Positions 35,946-45,788 of a stretch of 64,000 nucleotides of DNA are shown piece after piece. Source of the stretch: an uncultured Alphaproteobacteria bacterium. Its GTDB lineage: Bacteria > Pseudomonadota > Alphaproteobacteria > Rhodobacterales > Rhodobacteraceae. Where the stretch lies: NCBI GenBank assembly GCA_913051655.1, contig CAJXHI010000004.1, forward strand, positions 1 to 64,000, in the 5' to 3' direction. Under the pieces are notes generated by a model. The model was given only the letters and a program-made list of their open reading frames with translations, ran no database searches and was not told the DNA's origin. Each line of letters opens with the position of its first letter. The first letter of the stretch is position 1. The position numbers and the translations under genes were made by a program.

Positions 35946-37219
35946 GCCAATCGCATGTCGTGCGCATGACGCGCGCTTGGGTTTTACATCCAGATATCAA
36001 ATCAGATCCTTTAAGTCGCGCTGCTGAGCCTGCTTTGCAGGAAGCTATATCACTTGCGTCGGCCTTACCTGAGCTTCAAGTGGTTGGAAGCGATGTTGTG
36101 CGTCTGCCAAAACCACAGGCTGGCATGTTGTTTGGTTCTGGCAAGATAGAAGAGTTTAAATCGCTTTTCCAAGCTAATCACGTGGAGCTGGTTTTAATTG
36201 ATGGGACTGTGACGCCTGTTCAGCAGCGCAACCTTGAAAAGAAATGGTCTTTGAAACTGTTGGACCGTACTGGATTAATTTTGGAAATATTCTCTGATCG
36301 CGCAGCCACACGAGAGGGTGTTTTACAGGTAGAAATGGCTGCTCTTAGCTATCAAAGAACGCGGCTTGTGCGCGCTTGGACACACCTTGAACGCCAAAGA
36401 GGTGGGCTTGGTTTTGTTGGTGGGCCTGGCGAAACGCAAATCGAAGCCGACCGACGGGCCATTGATTTACAGCTTTCAAAGCTTCGCAAACAACTTTCTA
36501 AGGTGGTGAAAACACGACGACTACATCGAGCATCGCGTGCGAAAGTGCCCTATCCCATTGTGGCGCTTGTTGGTTACACAAACGCGGGCAAATCAACTCT
36601 GTTTAACTACTTAACGGGTGCTGAGGTCATGGCGAAGGATATGCTCTTTGCTACATTGGACCCAACGATGCGTTCTCTTAAAACGGATAGGGGCATTGAG
36701 CTTATTCTTTCTGATACCGTTGGATTTATTTCTGATCTTCCAACAGAACTTGTTGCAGCCTTTCGTGCCACGCTAGAAGAAGTGCTCAGCGCGGATATAA
36801 TCTTACACGTGCGCGATATTTCTCATTCCCAAAGCGAAGAGCAGTCCAAAGATGTGCTGAGCATTCTTTCGGATGTTGGGGTGCCGCATAATCTGCCCGT
36901 ATTTGAGGTCTGGAATAAAGTTGATCAACTTAACGAAGACGATTTATTGCGCCTCACAAATAGCGCGACGCGGCTTGAAAATAAGTTTCTTTTGTGTGCT
37001 TTAACCGGTGCCGGAGTTGATGCATTGATCACTGCTGTAGAAAGTGAACTCAACTCTCAGAATTTTGACGACGCTTTGAACCTGAATTATCGAGAGGGAA
37101 AGAGACGCGCATGGCTCTACGATCAAGGGGTTGTGCGGAACGAAACGCAGACCGAAGAAGGTTTTCAATTTGCTATTAATTGGTCTGCGCGGCAAAAAGC
37201 TCAATTTCAGTTAGTCTAA
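35942..37219 (+). CDS. hflX: Ribosome-associated GTPase HflX
   Basis: HflX is a GTPase that splits stalled ribosomes under stress. The 425 residues have the N-terminal HflX domain ([15 protein letters not shown]), the linker with [19 protein letters not shown], and the G domain with [22 protein letters not shown] and NKVD. The start chosen is TTG 35942, overlapping the hfq stop; ATG 35966 (MTRAWVLHP) is a possible shorter start, but homologues usually have some residues before TRAW. It runs tail to tail with the acylase gene and overlaps it by nine bases. Confidence 0.94.
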   Translation: MSQSHVVRMTRAWVLHPDIKSDPLSRAAEPALQEAISLASALPELQVVGSDVVRLPKPQAGMLFGSGKIEEFKSLFQANHVELVLIDGTVTPVQQRNLEKKWSLKLLDRTGLILEIFSDRAATREGVLQVEMAALSYQRTRLVRAWTHLERQRGGLGFVGGPGETQIEADRRAIDLQLSKLRKQLSKVVKTRRLHRASRAKVPYPIVALVGYTNAGKSTLFNYLTGAEVMAKDMLFATLDPTMRSLKTDRGIELILSDTVGFISDLPTELVAAFRATLEEVLSADIILHVRDISHSQSEEQSKDVLSILSDVGVPHNLPVFEVWNKVDQLNEDDLLRLTNSATRLENKFLLCALTGAGVDALITAVESELNSQNFDDALNLNYREGKRRAWLYDQGVVRNETQTEEGFQFAINWSARQKAQFQLV

Positions 37220-39688
37220 AGCAGGTTCTGGGAACAGTCGCGTTGTTCCAATCGCGCCACTGCTAATAAGATTTTTATCAAGAGACATACGCCAGTATTC
37301 CCCACGTCGCCATAGTTGGCCCAAATCATCGTAATACCTCGATAAAGGGTGTCCCGATTGACCTGTGGACAACACGAATATTGAACTATCAGGATCGGAA
37401 AAATCATAAACACCTCTGTATCCAGCAGCATGGCTGTTTAAAAACGGATCTGGACCAGACCCCTTGGTTCGCCCTCGTTGAATGGTGTTGTCGCCACCAC
37501 TAGTTGGCTGCTCTATATTCACAAAATATTTCAGAAGAGGGACGGTGCCCAAAGTCTCATGTATGTGAATGGCCTTGTGCGCGTCTCCCCACCGAAGACC
37601 GGAAAGCGATGTTCCGTAACGTTCAGAAAGCCATAAAAGGGCATCATCAAGAGCGGTGCTGGCAATATCGGAGCAGGTTTCAATCACAGTGCTTTGCGTA
37701 ATATCGCACCAAATTGACGCACCATCAACATCTCTGAATACCCTTTCAATGAACAAAGGTTCTACATGGGTAAAGGAATCAGCCATTTGACCAATCTCAT
37801 CTCGGATTAATCTGTCCTGCAAGGCACGCATCCATGCGGCATAAATAAGCGGTTCTGGACGGTATTCATCCATATCGCCGTTCCATCCCGCCAAGAGTGA
37901 CATCGCCTGTCTTCGATTGTCTGCCTGCGTGCCAATCGCACCACCTTGTTCCGTAAAAAAAAGATCAGCCCCCACTAACGGCAGCAAAGTACGCGCCGTA
38001 TAGCTCACGTTATCGAGCTGCGTTTCTTTGAAACTTTCGTGGGTATGGACTTTACGCTGGCTAAGCAAACGGCTTAGTCTCTGGATACGCTGACTATCCC
38101 CCCATTGGAAGGCACCATGGTTTGGAAAAGCCGCATCCGTGAGTTTGTTGTTACTTGTGACCACAATTCCATCCAACGGATTTGTGATCCGCGTACCGCT
38201 ATATTCAGGTAAAAATCCCAACCACTTGTTTTGTACTTCGCTTCCCAGGCTTGGATATCGACCAAATGTGCGATGTTGTGGATCACGTAGAGGACGTAAG
38301 CCGGCCGTTTGAAGGACAATATTGGACGCGTCCACAAGCGTTAGAGTCAAAGAAGGAGAGTGGAAGGTCTCCAACGCAGTTTGGGCCTCAAGCACCGATT
38401 GACTCTGCATCAAATTCAAAAATGCCTCAATGGAGCGATCATTTTGTTGAAGTGCGGTCGCTGCTAAAGCGATCACGTGATTTTGATGGGTGACTTTAAA
38501 TAAATTACCCTGGCTTGGTGACAGGATTGGGCCATTTTCGCTCCAACGCAGCATAACGGTGACTGGTGGCTGATTTCGTATTTGTATAATCGACGGGCGG
38601 CTTCGAAATTTTTTAGGACCCTCCGCTGTCTCATAGTACTCGGTTTGATCGGCTGTGAGTGTTTCTAAAATCAAATCTTGATCGTCAATATAACTGGCAG
38701 TGATCGCCCAACCAAGCGCATCACCGCGCCCAGACATTATCAAAGGTAAGCCTGGTATGCTTGCCCCGATAATTCCGCCATGCTCAAGCTCTAAGCGTGC
38801 TAAATACCATAATGAAGGTGCGGAAAGCGCGTTATGCGAGTCATTTGCCAAAAGCGTCTTTCCGGCGGCAGCACGGTTTGGGGCTGCGGCAAAAGCGTTT
38901 GATGCCCCGGTTAAGCCTATCCTTGGCCATTTCGTTATGACGAGCCTCGTAAGTGCTTCTTGATAGATCTGAGGATTTAGCCGAAACGCCGAGTTTTGTT
39001 GTGATTTGAACGGCACGAGAGTTGCTTTTCCTGGCACATCTGGCAAAATATCCTGCACCAGTTTGTCATTATTGAGTGCCATTAAAACTTGCGCATAAAC
39101 CACTTCTCGAGTCATTTGGTCGGACCACTCGACCCCCAGCATTTTTAAAATCGCGATCGAATCAACAGGGGTCCATATGGCAAAGGGGGCATCAAAAAAG
39201 AACATTTCGGGGGCCCCGCGACCTAAAGAGCCAGCGTTTACCTCCTTTATACGAGCGTTAATGCCTTTAGAATATGCGTAGAGGATTTCTTTGCTAGACT
39301 TTGAGAAGCCTTCATAAGAATTTCTTGCCAAAGTGTAGAAATCTAACCGTCGATAGAATTGATCACTTTCAAATGACGTGATGCCAAAAACTTCTGCAAG
39401 ACGTCCCTGCGCACGACGGCGCATAGTTGCCATTTGCCACAGCCTGTCCTGTGCGTGTGCATACCCAAGTCCAAAAAATACGTCTTGATTATTGTCACCA
39501 AAGATATGTGGAACATTATGGGTGTCGCGAACAATCTCTAATTCACTTTTTAGCCCTTGCAGCACAAGCTCTTTATTGTAATTAGGAAGCGACTGGGAAG
39601 CGAGATAGTAGGCTAATAGAACCGCCAAGGCGCTCAGTAATATCAAAATAACTGTGAGTCGAAATGTCCAACGGAACAAAAATGCCAT
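37211..39688 (-). CDS. Penicillin acylase family (S45) hydrolase
   Basis: An N-terminal-nucleophile hydrolase of the penicillin G acylase / acyl-homoserine-lactone acylase family, which cleaves amides after self-processing into two chains in the periplasm. The 825 residues begin with one hydrophobic segment (about 8-30, signal peptide or anchor), then VPHIFGDNNQDVFFGLGYAH typical of the alpha chain, the cleavage site GASNAF with Ser263 as nucleophile, and TLLANDSHNALSAPSLWYLA after it. The natural substrate cannot be told; quorum-signal or peptide amides are possible. It stands alone on the minus strand and converges with hflX. Confidence 0.9.
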   Translation of the reverse strand: MAFLFRWTFRLTVILILLSALAVLLAYYLASQSLPNYNKELVLQGLKSELEIVRDTHNVPHIFGDNNQDVFFGLGYAHAQDRLWQMATMRRRAQGRLAEVFGITSFESDQFYRRLDFYTLARNSYEGFSKSSKEILYAYSKGINARIKEVNAGSLGRGAPEMFFFDAPFAIWTPVDSIAILKMLGVEWSDQMTREVVYAQVLMALNNDKLVQDILPDVPGKATLVPFKSQQNSAFRLNPQIYQEALTRLVITKWPRIGLTGASNAFAAAPNRAAAGKTLLANDSHNALSAPSLWYLARLELEHGGIIGASIPGLPLIMSGRGDALGWAITASYIDDQDLILETLTADQTEYYETAEGPKKFRSRPSIIQIRNQPPVTVMLRWSENGPILSPSQGNLFKVTHQNHVIALAATALQQNDRSIEAFLNLMQSQSVLEAQTALETFHSPSLTLTLVDASNIVLQTAGLRPLRDPQHRTFGRYPSLGSEVQNKWLGFLPEYSGTRITNPLDGIVVTSNNKLTDAAFPNHGAFQWGDSQRIQRLSRLLSQRKVHTHESFKETQLDNVSYTARTLLPLVGADLFFTEQGGAIGTQADNRRQAMSLLAGWNGDMDEYRPEPLIYAAWMRALQDRLIRDEIGQMADSFTHVEPLFIERVFRDVDGASIWCDITQSTVIETCSDIASTALDDALLWLSERYGTSLSGLRWGDAHKAIHIHETLGTVPLLKYFVNIEQPTSGGDNTIQRGRTKGSGPDPFLNSHAAGYRGVYDFSDPDSSIFVLSTGQSGHPLSRYYDDLGQLWRRGEYWRMSLDKNLISSGAIGTTRLFPEPALD

Positions 39689-39790
39689 CTCACCTGCTTT
39701 CTTTAAGCTAGTCTACTACTCTTGTAATTTCTGCTGTGCATGGTTTAGGAAAAATGAGCAAGGTCGGTAATCACTTTTGAGGAATTTAAC

Positions 39791-40663
39791 ATGGCTAAAG
39801 TAACATTTCTTGGATTGGGCGTCATGGGTTTTCCTATGGCAGGGCATCTTCAACGCGCAGGACATGACGTGACGGTCTATAACCGCACACTCGCAAAGGC
39901 CGAATATTGGGTTCAAACCTACGGTGGGCAGATGGCTTCGACACCGGCATTGGCCGCAGCGGAGTCAGAGTTCGTCATCAGTTGCGTCGGCAATGACGAT
40001 GATCTGCGATCCGTGTTTTTAGGTGATGATGGCGCGCTGAGAACAATGAAGAAAGGCTCTATCTATATTGACCATACTACCGTTTCTGCAAAAGTCACGG
40101 CAGAACTTTACGCTCTTGCCGGTGAAAAAGGTGTGGATTTCGTAGATGCCCCGATCTCAGGTGGACAAGCTGGTGCGGAAAATGGCGTGCTATCCATTAT
40201 GTGTGGTGGGGAGACGTGTGCTTATTATCGCGCCGAAACAATAATGTCAGTTTACGCGCGAATATGTCGCCGCATCGGTGACTCTGGTGCCGGTCAGAAG
40301 ACGAAAATGTGCAACCAGATTGCGATTGCCGGTTTGCTGCAAGGTCTTTCTGAGGCATTGCATTTTGCGCAGAAAGCGGGACTCGATGGCCGCGCAGTTG
40401 TTGAAGTTATTTCACAGGGTGCAGCTGGAAGCTGGCAGATGTCAAACCGTCATGAAACCATGTTGGATGATCACTTTGATCACGGCTTCGCCGTTGATTG
40501 GATGCGTAAAGACCTTTCGATTTGTTTGGCTGCAGCCGATGAAGTTAAAGCATCCTTACCTGTGACTGCGGTGGTCGATCAGTTCTATAAAGACGTTCAA
40601 AAAATGGGTGGGGGCCGCTGGGATACCTCCAGTCTCTTTAAGCGATTGGGAAATATCGGCTGA
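39791..40663 (+). CDS. Beta-hydroxyacid dehydrogenase (3-hydroxyisobutyrate dehydrogenase family)
   Basis: NAD(P)-dependent short beta-hydroxyacid dehydrogenase, a family including 3-hydroxyisobutyrate, tartronate semialdehyde and glyoxylate/succinic-semialdehyde reductases. The 290 residues show the Rossmann motif FLGLGVMGFPMAGHL, VYNRT, the substrate motif DAPISGGQAGAENG near 120, and the catalytic Lys in GAGQKTKMCNQ near 175. The long catalytic helix follows. Neighbours give no hint of the substrate, so no symbol is assigned. It is a single gene between the acylase and rne. Confidence 0.88.
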   Translation: MAKVTFLGLGVMGFPMAGHLQRAGHDVTVYNRTLAKAEYWVQTYGGQMASTPALAAAESEFVISCVGNDDDLRSVFLGDDGALRTMKKGSIYIDHTTVSAKVTAELYALAGEKGVDFVDAPISGGQAGAENGVLSIMCGGETCAYYRAETIMSVYARICRRIGDSGAGQKTKMCNQIAIAGLLQGLSEALHFAQKAGLDGRAVVEVISQGAAGSWQMSNRHETMLDDHFDHGFAVDWMRKDLSICLAAADEVKASLPVTAVVDQFYKDVQKMGGGRWDTSSLFKRLGNIG

Positions 40664-41070
40664 GTTTTGCCAATAACTTTGGGCTTCGTCACGAATACCC
40701 ATTGTCATTTTCTCAATTCACGTCATAAGGTAATAGAACGTGGTTTGAATTTTTAAATCACCTAGACAGATTGCTGCGGTCAAGTCCGCGTCCTCAAAAT
40801 GTAGGATTGCGACGGGGCGCTTTGATATGATCGAGAAGGTCAAAAGTCTTCTTTCAGCATTTTGGTGGAAGAGAGTTAATTGGCGGGAGTAGAAATCAAA
40901 AATGTCCCGCTGGAAAGTAATGCGATGAACCTTAACGGACATTCAGAACGGGCACAAGTGAGCGGGCCAAATAGACATCCGCAGTGCGAGGTCATCGCCC
41001 GTAACAAATCGAACATATCATATCGACAATTGCGATTGTTGTATTCGTGGTGTGTTTGTAATTGGACATT
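40664..41070 (+). promoter_or_regulatory. Long leader region of rne
   Basis: About 400 bases without a recognised gene precede rne. RNase E mRNAs of other bacteria have long leaders through which the enzyme limits its own synthesis, and this could be the counterpart; that is inference from position and length. Within it ATG 40827 opens a 21-codon frame (MIEKVKSLLSAFWWKRVNWR, then E and TAG) of unknown meaning. No clear -35/-10 pair was picked. Confidence 0.35.
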
Positions 41071-43911
41071 ATGGCTAAGAAAATGCTTATCGATGCCACC
41101 CACGCAGAAGAGACACGCGTCGTGGTGGTGGATGGAAACAAAGTTGAGGAATTCGACTTTGAATCTGAAAACAAACGCCAGCTTGCAGGAAATATTTATC
41201 TCGCAAAAGTTACTCGCGTAGAACCTTCTTTACAGGCGGCCTTCGTTGAATATGGCGGTAATCGCCACGGTTTTCTCGCTTTTTCCGAAATTCATCCTGA
41301 TTATTACCAGATCCCTGTCGCTGATCGTGAAGCACTTATGGCCGAAGAACAGGCCTATGCAGATGCTCAGCGCGAATTGGAAAATAGTGAGGATGAAGAG
41401 AAGCCAAACCGGCGGCCCGCATCTCGGCGTAGCCGTGCCCAGTCTACCAAATCAAAAGATGCAGTGAAGCGTCAAGAGATCGTTGAGTCGGATGCTACAG
41501 GTATGGAAACCATTGATCTTGATGGTCAGGAACCCGGCTCTTTATACGATAATGACAAATCCACGCAGGCCGAAAAGGGAGCAGGGAACGAACCAGAAGT
41601 TGTTGATGGTCTTGATAATGAATCTGGTGCTGACGCAGAAAAAGAGTTCCAAGAGAATCCAACTGACGAAGATGTCTCAGTCGAATCCATTCCCCTTGAT
41701 ATTTCGATTGATCCTGATGATCCGGAAGTAGACGAAGCAGACGACAAAGAAGAAACCGAAAGGACCAGTGACGCATCGGCTAAGGACGAAAGCATTGAAG
41801 ATGTGGCAGAAGTTGACGATGAATTTGAATTACGTCCGGTGCGTAAACCTCGGCCGAGACGTTATAAAATTCAAGAAGTCATTAAAATGCGCCAAATCCT
41901 TTTGGTACAAGTCGTTAAAGAGGAGCGCGGAAACAAAGGCGCAGCACTGACCACTTACTTATCGTTGGCCGGTCGTTACTGCGTTTTAATGCCAAACACA
42001 GCGCGTGGTGGTGGTATCAGCCGTAAAATAACTAACGCAGCGGATCGCAAAAAACTCAAGGAAATCGCAGGATCAATAGAAGTCCCGCAGGGGGCAGGGC
42101 TTATCATTCGCACTGCTGGTGCAAAGCGGACCAAGACAGAAGTCAAAAGGGATTACGAATACCTTCAACGACTTTGGGAGCAAATTCGCGAACTTACTCT
42201 AAAATCTATTGCGCCTGCCAAGATTTATGAAGAAGGAGATCTGATTAAACGGTCTATTCGTGATCTGTACAATCGAGAGATCGACGAAGTGCTTGTGGAA
42301 GGTGAACGCGGATACCGTATTGCTAAAGACTTTATGAAGATGATTATGCCGTCCCATGCAAAAAATGTTAAAATTTATCAAGATCCGCTTCCACTGTTCG
42401 CAAGATATCAGGTAGAAAGCTATCTTGGTACTATGTTCAATCCAATAGTGCAGCTGAAATCAGGCGGTTATATTGTGATTGGTGTGACGGAAGCTTTGGT
42501 TGCGGTCGACGTTAATTCAGGTCGTGCCACAAAAGAGGGGTCTATAGAAGATACCGCCTTAAAAACAAACCTAGAAGCGGCGGATGAAGTTGCCCGCCAA
42601 TTGCGCTTGCGCGACCTTGCGGGTTTAATTGTTATAGATTTCATTGATATGGATGAACGGCGCAACAATACCGCTGTTGAAAAACGTATGAAGGATCGCC
42701 TTAAAACAGACCGGGCGCGTATTCAGATAGGACGTATATCTGGTTTCGGTTTGATGGAGATGAGTCGTCAAAGGCTGCGTCCTGGTATGCTTGAAGCCAC
42801 CACACAGGCCTGTCCTCATTGTCATGGTACCGGCCTGATTCGTTCGGAAGACAGCCTCGCCTTGGCAATCCTGCGTCAGATTGAAGAGGAAGGTGTGCGC
42901 AAACGCTCACGTGAAATACTTTTGAAATGTCCCGTGTCCGTCGCAAACTTTTTGGTTAACCAAAAACGCGAACATATTGCCCAGATTGAACAACGCTACG
43001 GGATGGCGGTGCGGGTTGATGGTGTAGTTTCTCTGATCAGTCCGGAATATGAAATCGAAAAGTTCAAAATCGCCAGCCGCTTTGTACCTGAGCCAAAGGA
43101 GAATGTCGTCTCGGTTGATGCAATGCTTTTTGACAAAATTTCATCTGAAGAGTCGGAAGAGGAAGTGAAAGGTTTTATAACAGATGAAGAAGAGGATGGA
43201 GACGAGGGCCGGCATAAAAAACGCCGCCGCCGCCGCCGCCGCCGCCGTGGTAAAGGGGAGGGCGGACAAGACACAAGTGCAGATGGTGTCGTAACCGCGG
43301 CTGATGATGTTTCTTTATCAGCTGAAGGTCCGTTTCCAAGCGAAGGTGAAAATAAAAAAGGAAGTCATTCGGAAACGCTAAGTGACATATCGATAGAAAC
43401 GTCAAATGATGACAGTGTTCAAATGCATGAAGCAGATTCAGAGGCTGAAAGTTCAACGGTGGATGGCGAGGGGACCGGTAAGGCCACCGAAGAAGTTCCT
43501 AAAAAGAAAACACCTCGTAAACGCAAACTTCGCAGCACGGCGAAGATTAAAGAAAAAGATACGGAAGTTTTAGATCCAGTAGGTAAAAACTCGCTTGATC
43601 CTGATACCAAAACGATTATTTATAGGAAAAATCTAGAGCTTGCGGAGGCAAGTGGCAAAAAATCCGAAGATGAAAGGCCCAAGAAAAAGCGTGCGTCTAG
43701 AAAACCGAAGGCATCCAAGACCGAGGAGCTGAAAGGCCTTGCCGGAGATGTAAATGCGGACGAAGGAAAACTGGAAGCGGTAAAGCCAGAGGCTTCTGCA
43801 AATGCAGAATCTGCACTTGAGGCTGGCGAAGCGGCAGAGGTTTCCCAAACGCTTGAAAATCAAGAAACTGAGAAAAAGCCGCGTCGTCGGGGATGGTGGT
43901 CGCGCGGTTGA
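41071..43911 (+). CDS. rne: Ribonuclease E
   Basis: RNase E is the main endonuclease of mRNA decay and rRNA/tRNA processing. The 946 residues have an S1 domain (GNIYLAKVTRVEPSLQAAFV) interrupted, as in other alphaproteobacteria, by a long acidic insert (about residues 95-260). The catalytic core follows, with VAVDVNSGRATKEG and GLIVIDFIDMDE holding the metal-binding Asp residues and the zinc-link CPHCHGTG. The C-terminal tail is disordered, rich in Glu and Arg, and ends in RRGWWSRG. ATG 41071 (MAKKMLIDA) is the family start; an in-frame TTG at 41062 is rejected. A CGC-codon run in the tail gives nine Arg in a row. Confidence 0.96.
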   Translation: MAKKMLIDATHAEETRVVVVDGNKVEEFDFESENKRQLAGNIYLAKVTRVEPSLQAAFVEYGGNRHGFLAFSEIHPDYYQIPVADREALMAEEQAYADAQRELENSEDEEKPNRRPASRRSRAQSTKSKDAVKRQEIVESDATGMETIDLDGQEPGSLYDNDKSTQAEKGAGNEPEVVDGLDNESGADAEKEFQENPTDEDVSVESIPLDISIDPDDPEVDEADDKEETERTSDASAKDESIEDVAEVDDEFELRPVRKPRPRRYKIQEVIKMRQILLVQVVKEERGNKGAALTTYLSLAGRYCVLMPNTARGGGISRKITNAADRKKLKEIAGSIEVPQGAGLIIRTAGAKRTKTEVKRDYEYLQRLWEQIRELTLKSIAPAKIYEEGDLIKRSIRDLYNREIDEVLVEGERGYRIAKDFMKMIMPSHAKNVKIYQDPLPLFARYQVESYLGTMFNPIVQLKSGGYIVIGVTEALVAVDVNSGRATKEGSIEDTALKTNLEAADEVARQLRLRDLAGLIVIDFIDMDERRNNTAVEKRMKDRLKTDRARIQIGRISGFGLMEMSRQRLRPGMLEATTQACPHCHGTGLIRSEDSLALAILRQIEEEGVRKRSREILLKCPVSVANFLVNQKREHIAQIEQRYGMAVRVDGVVSLISPEYEIEKFKIASRFVPEPKENVVSVDAMLFDKISSEESEEEVKGFITDEEEDGDEGRHKKRRRRRRRRRGKGEGGQDTSADGVVTAADDVSLSAEGPFPSEGENKKGSHSETLSDISIETSNDDSVQMHEADSEAESSTVDGEGTGKATEEVPKKKTPRKRKLRSTAKIKEKDTEVLDPVGKNSLDPDTKTIIYRKNLELAEASGKKSEDERPKKKRASRKPKASKTEELKGLAGDVNADEGKLEAVKPEASANAESALEAGEAAEVSQTLENQETEKKPRRRGWWSRG
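43222..43248 (+). repeat. CGC trinucleotide run inside rne
   Basis: Eight CGC codons followed by one CGT encode nine consecutive arginines in the C-terminal tail of RNase E. The pure CGC run is a microsatellite that could change length without shifting the frame, and stands out in an AT-rich genome. Confidence 0.9.
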
Positions 43912-43926
43912 CACGGGCAGGAGGGA

Positions 43927-44151
43927 CTATGATTTTTCGATCAGATAAAGCGTGGTCCCGTGTTCAAGCTCTCGAATATCCTTAAGGACATGCCCATCTT
44001 CTTGACAAAACAACGGGAAATCGACCCAAGCGGCGGGGTCATTTGCCAGTACTTGTAATACATCTCCCCGTGAAAGAGGCAATAAACGCTTACGCGCTTT
44101 TAATACGGGTAATGGGCACAAGAGGCCTCTTGCATCGAGTTGATGTATCAT
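43927..44151 (-). CDS. TusA family sulfurtransferase
   Basis: A 74-residue TusA-like protein that carries persulfide sulfur on Cys12 in DARGLLCPLPVLKARK, the family's CPxP motif. In E. coli TusA passes sulfur to tRNA 2-thiouridine synthesis; related proteins serve molybdenum cofactor or sulfur oxidation routes, so the exact pathway is open. ATG 44151 is divergent from ccdA, about 95 bases apart. It faces rne tail to tail. The rne and ccdA neighbours do not narrow the role. Confidence 0.9.
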   Translation of the reverse strand: MIHQLDARGLLCPLPVLKARKRLLPLSRGDVLQVLANDPAAWVDFPLFCQEDGHVLKDIRELEHGTTLYLIEKS

Positions 44152-44246
44152 ACAAGATAAATAGTCTTAAGTCAGTATCTTGTCCATACGGATATTTGAG
44201 CAAAGAGCACCGTGACGCAGGTAATATATTTCGTTAAGGATTGAGC

Positions 44247-44996
44247 ATGTTTGGGATCGAAATAATTGACGCGACTTTAGTCCCCGCCCTAAGCCTTGCA
44301 TTTTTGGCTGGAATCGTATCGTTTTTAAGTCCGTGTGTCTTGCCAATCGTGCCACCGTATCTCGCCTATATGAGCGGAATTTCTATTAAGGATGCAATAG
44401 ATAATGAAAAACCCAATTCTATGTTTTTGCCAGCATTGTTTTTTGTACTCGGATTGTCCACAGTCTTTCTGATTCTGGGTTTCACAGCCTCTGCGCTTGG
44501 CACCATATTTTTAAGCTATCAGAATAAATTAAACACTATTGCGGGCCTATTGGTGATGGGTTTTGGATTACATTTCTTGGGAATAATCCGGATCAGACTT
44601 TTGGAACGGGAAGCACGATTTGAAGCCTCCTCCCAAAATGGTTCCGCATTCGCGGCATATGTGCTTGGATTGGCATTTGCATTTGGGTGGACACCCTGTA
44701 TCGGACCACAGCTCGCGTCAATCCTTACATTGGCCGCAAGTGAGGGATCGCTTGTGCGGGGTACATCACTTTTGGCCTTCTATGCACTTGGACTTGGCGT
44801 GCCTTTCTTATTGGTGGCACTATTTTTGAGCCGCCTTTCGACCACGCTTAACTGGCTAAAGAAGAATATGCAGATTATCGAGCGCATCATGGGGCTTTTG
44901 CTTTGGACAATTGGTTTTATGATCTTGACCGGAGGGTTTGCAAATTTTTCTTTTTGGATATTAGAGACATTTCCAAGCTTGGGCAGCTTTGGTTAG
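44247..44996 (+). CDS. ccdA: Cytochrome c biogenesis protein CcdA
   Basis: CcdA moves reducing equivalents from cytoplasmic thioredoxin across the inner membrane for haem attachment to apocytochrome c. The 249 residues form six membrane helices with the two redox cysteines in SFLSPCVLPIVPPYLAYM (helix 1) and FAFGWTPCIGPQLASIL (helix 4). ATG 44247 follows AAGGA at six bases; a TTG at 44241 is less likely. No thioredoxin-like partner gene follows; the next 570 bases hold no intact gene. Confidence 0.94.
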   Translation: MFGIEIIDATLVPALSLAFLAGIVSFLSPCVLPIVPPYLAYMSGISIKDAIDNEKPNSMFLPALFFVLGLSTVFLILGFTASALGTIFLSYQNKLNTIAGLLVMGFGLHFLGIIRIRLLEREARFEASSQNGSAFAAYVLGLAFAFGWTPCIGPQLASILTLAASEGSLVRGTSLLAFYALGLGVPFLLVALFLSRLSTTLNWLKKNMQIIERIMGLLLWTIGFMILTGGFANFSFWILETFPSLGSFG

Positions 44997-45566
44997 CCTT
45001 TATAACCCAAAACTTTCAAGATGTGACTGTCGACATTGAAAAATGCAATTGGGTGAGGCGCAGCGTCTTTTACATTCCTTATTTAAGAAGATTTAATGTT
45101 TGACTCAGACGCGTACGGCTATTCATGAGTGATTTTATCCTTATCTGTTGGTGCCGATGATGTTGCGCGAAACGACACAAACAGAAATGTTGCACGACGG
45201 AGTGCTGAAAAGGTGCGGTAAGATTGTGATTTACCCGTGGCACGTTCACCGACAAAATTGGTTTTGGGACTATTCGAATGATTTTAATCCGGTAATGTGT
45301 TAAAATGAAGAAAGAAAAATCTGTCAAAGACAGGTCTTCGTACCCCTTTTCGTTGGATCAAATGTATGTCCGTCCGCAGGTTTTGTGTTCATCGAAAGCA
45401 TCTTTTTATTGTAAAATGTATTTAAAAACCTATCACGTTTGTTCTGCGGATTGCGATAGATCCACGCCCTTCGCGCATTTCGCTTAGCGGGCAGCGCAAG
45501 GGACTTTTCTTAAATTTGAAATAGGATACGCGGCCTCAATACAGATCACCGGTTGTTTATTATAAT
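44997..45566. other. Intergenic stretch without a supported gene
   Basis: 570 bases after ccdA. A plus-strand frame at 45157-45303 (MMLRETTQTEMLHDGVLKRC and on, 48 codons) looks coding-like but lacks a recognisable family or a good ribosome site, and further pieces downstream in the same frame are broken by stops. It could be a gene remnant. No tRNA, repeat or terminator seen. Confidence 0.3.
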
Positions 45567-45788
45567 TCAATCTTTGTCCATATAATAGCGTAGCACATAA
45601 TCGCGGATTGTACTGGCAAGGCCTGAATCAAAGTTTCGTTTAGCATCAATCTCTGCTGCTAATGTGTTGATTGGGATATTTTTACTTTTTGCAATGTCGC
45701 AGAATGCATTCCAGAAACGATCCTCTAATGTCACACTGGTTTGATGACCTCGTAAATTTAGGGATCGTTTTTGAGGGCGCAGGCTCAT
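45567..45788 (-). CDS. Ribbon-helix-helix domain protein (RHH_4 type)
   Basis: A 73-residue small protein with RPQKRSLNLRGHQTSVTLED and FWNAFCDIAKSKNIPINTLA followed by ASTIRDYVLRYY, the pattern of the RHH_4 proteins that sit after fumC in Rhodobacterales. Probably a DNA-binding regulator; no target is known to me. ATG 45788 was chosen because it overlaps, as ATGA, the remnant stop of the broken DUF4169 gene and follows AGAGAG; a longer frame back to 45884 merely reads into that remnant. Confidence 0.82.
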   Translation of the reverse strand: MSLRPQKRSLNLRGHQTSVTLEDRFWNAFCDIAKSKNIPINTLAAEIDAKRNFDSGLASTIRDYVLRYYMDKD

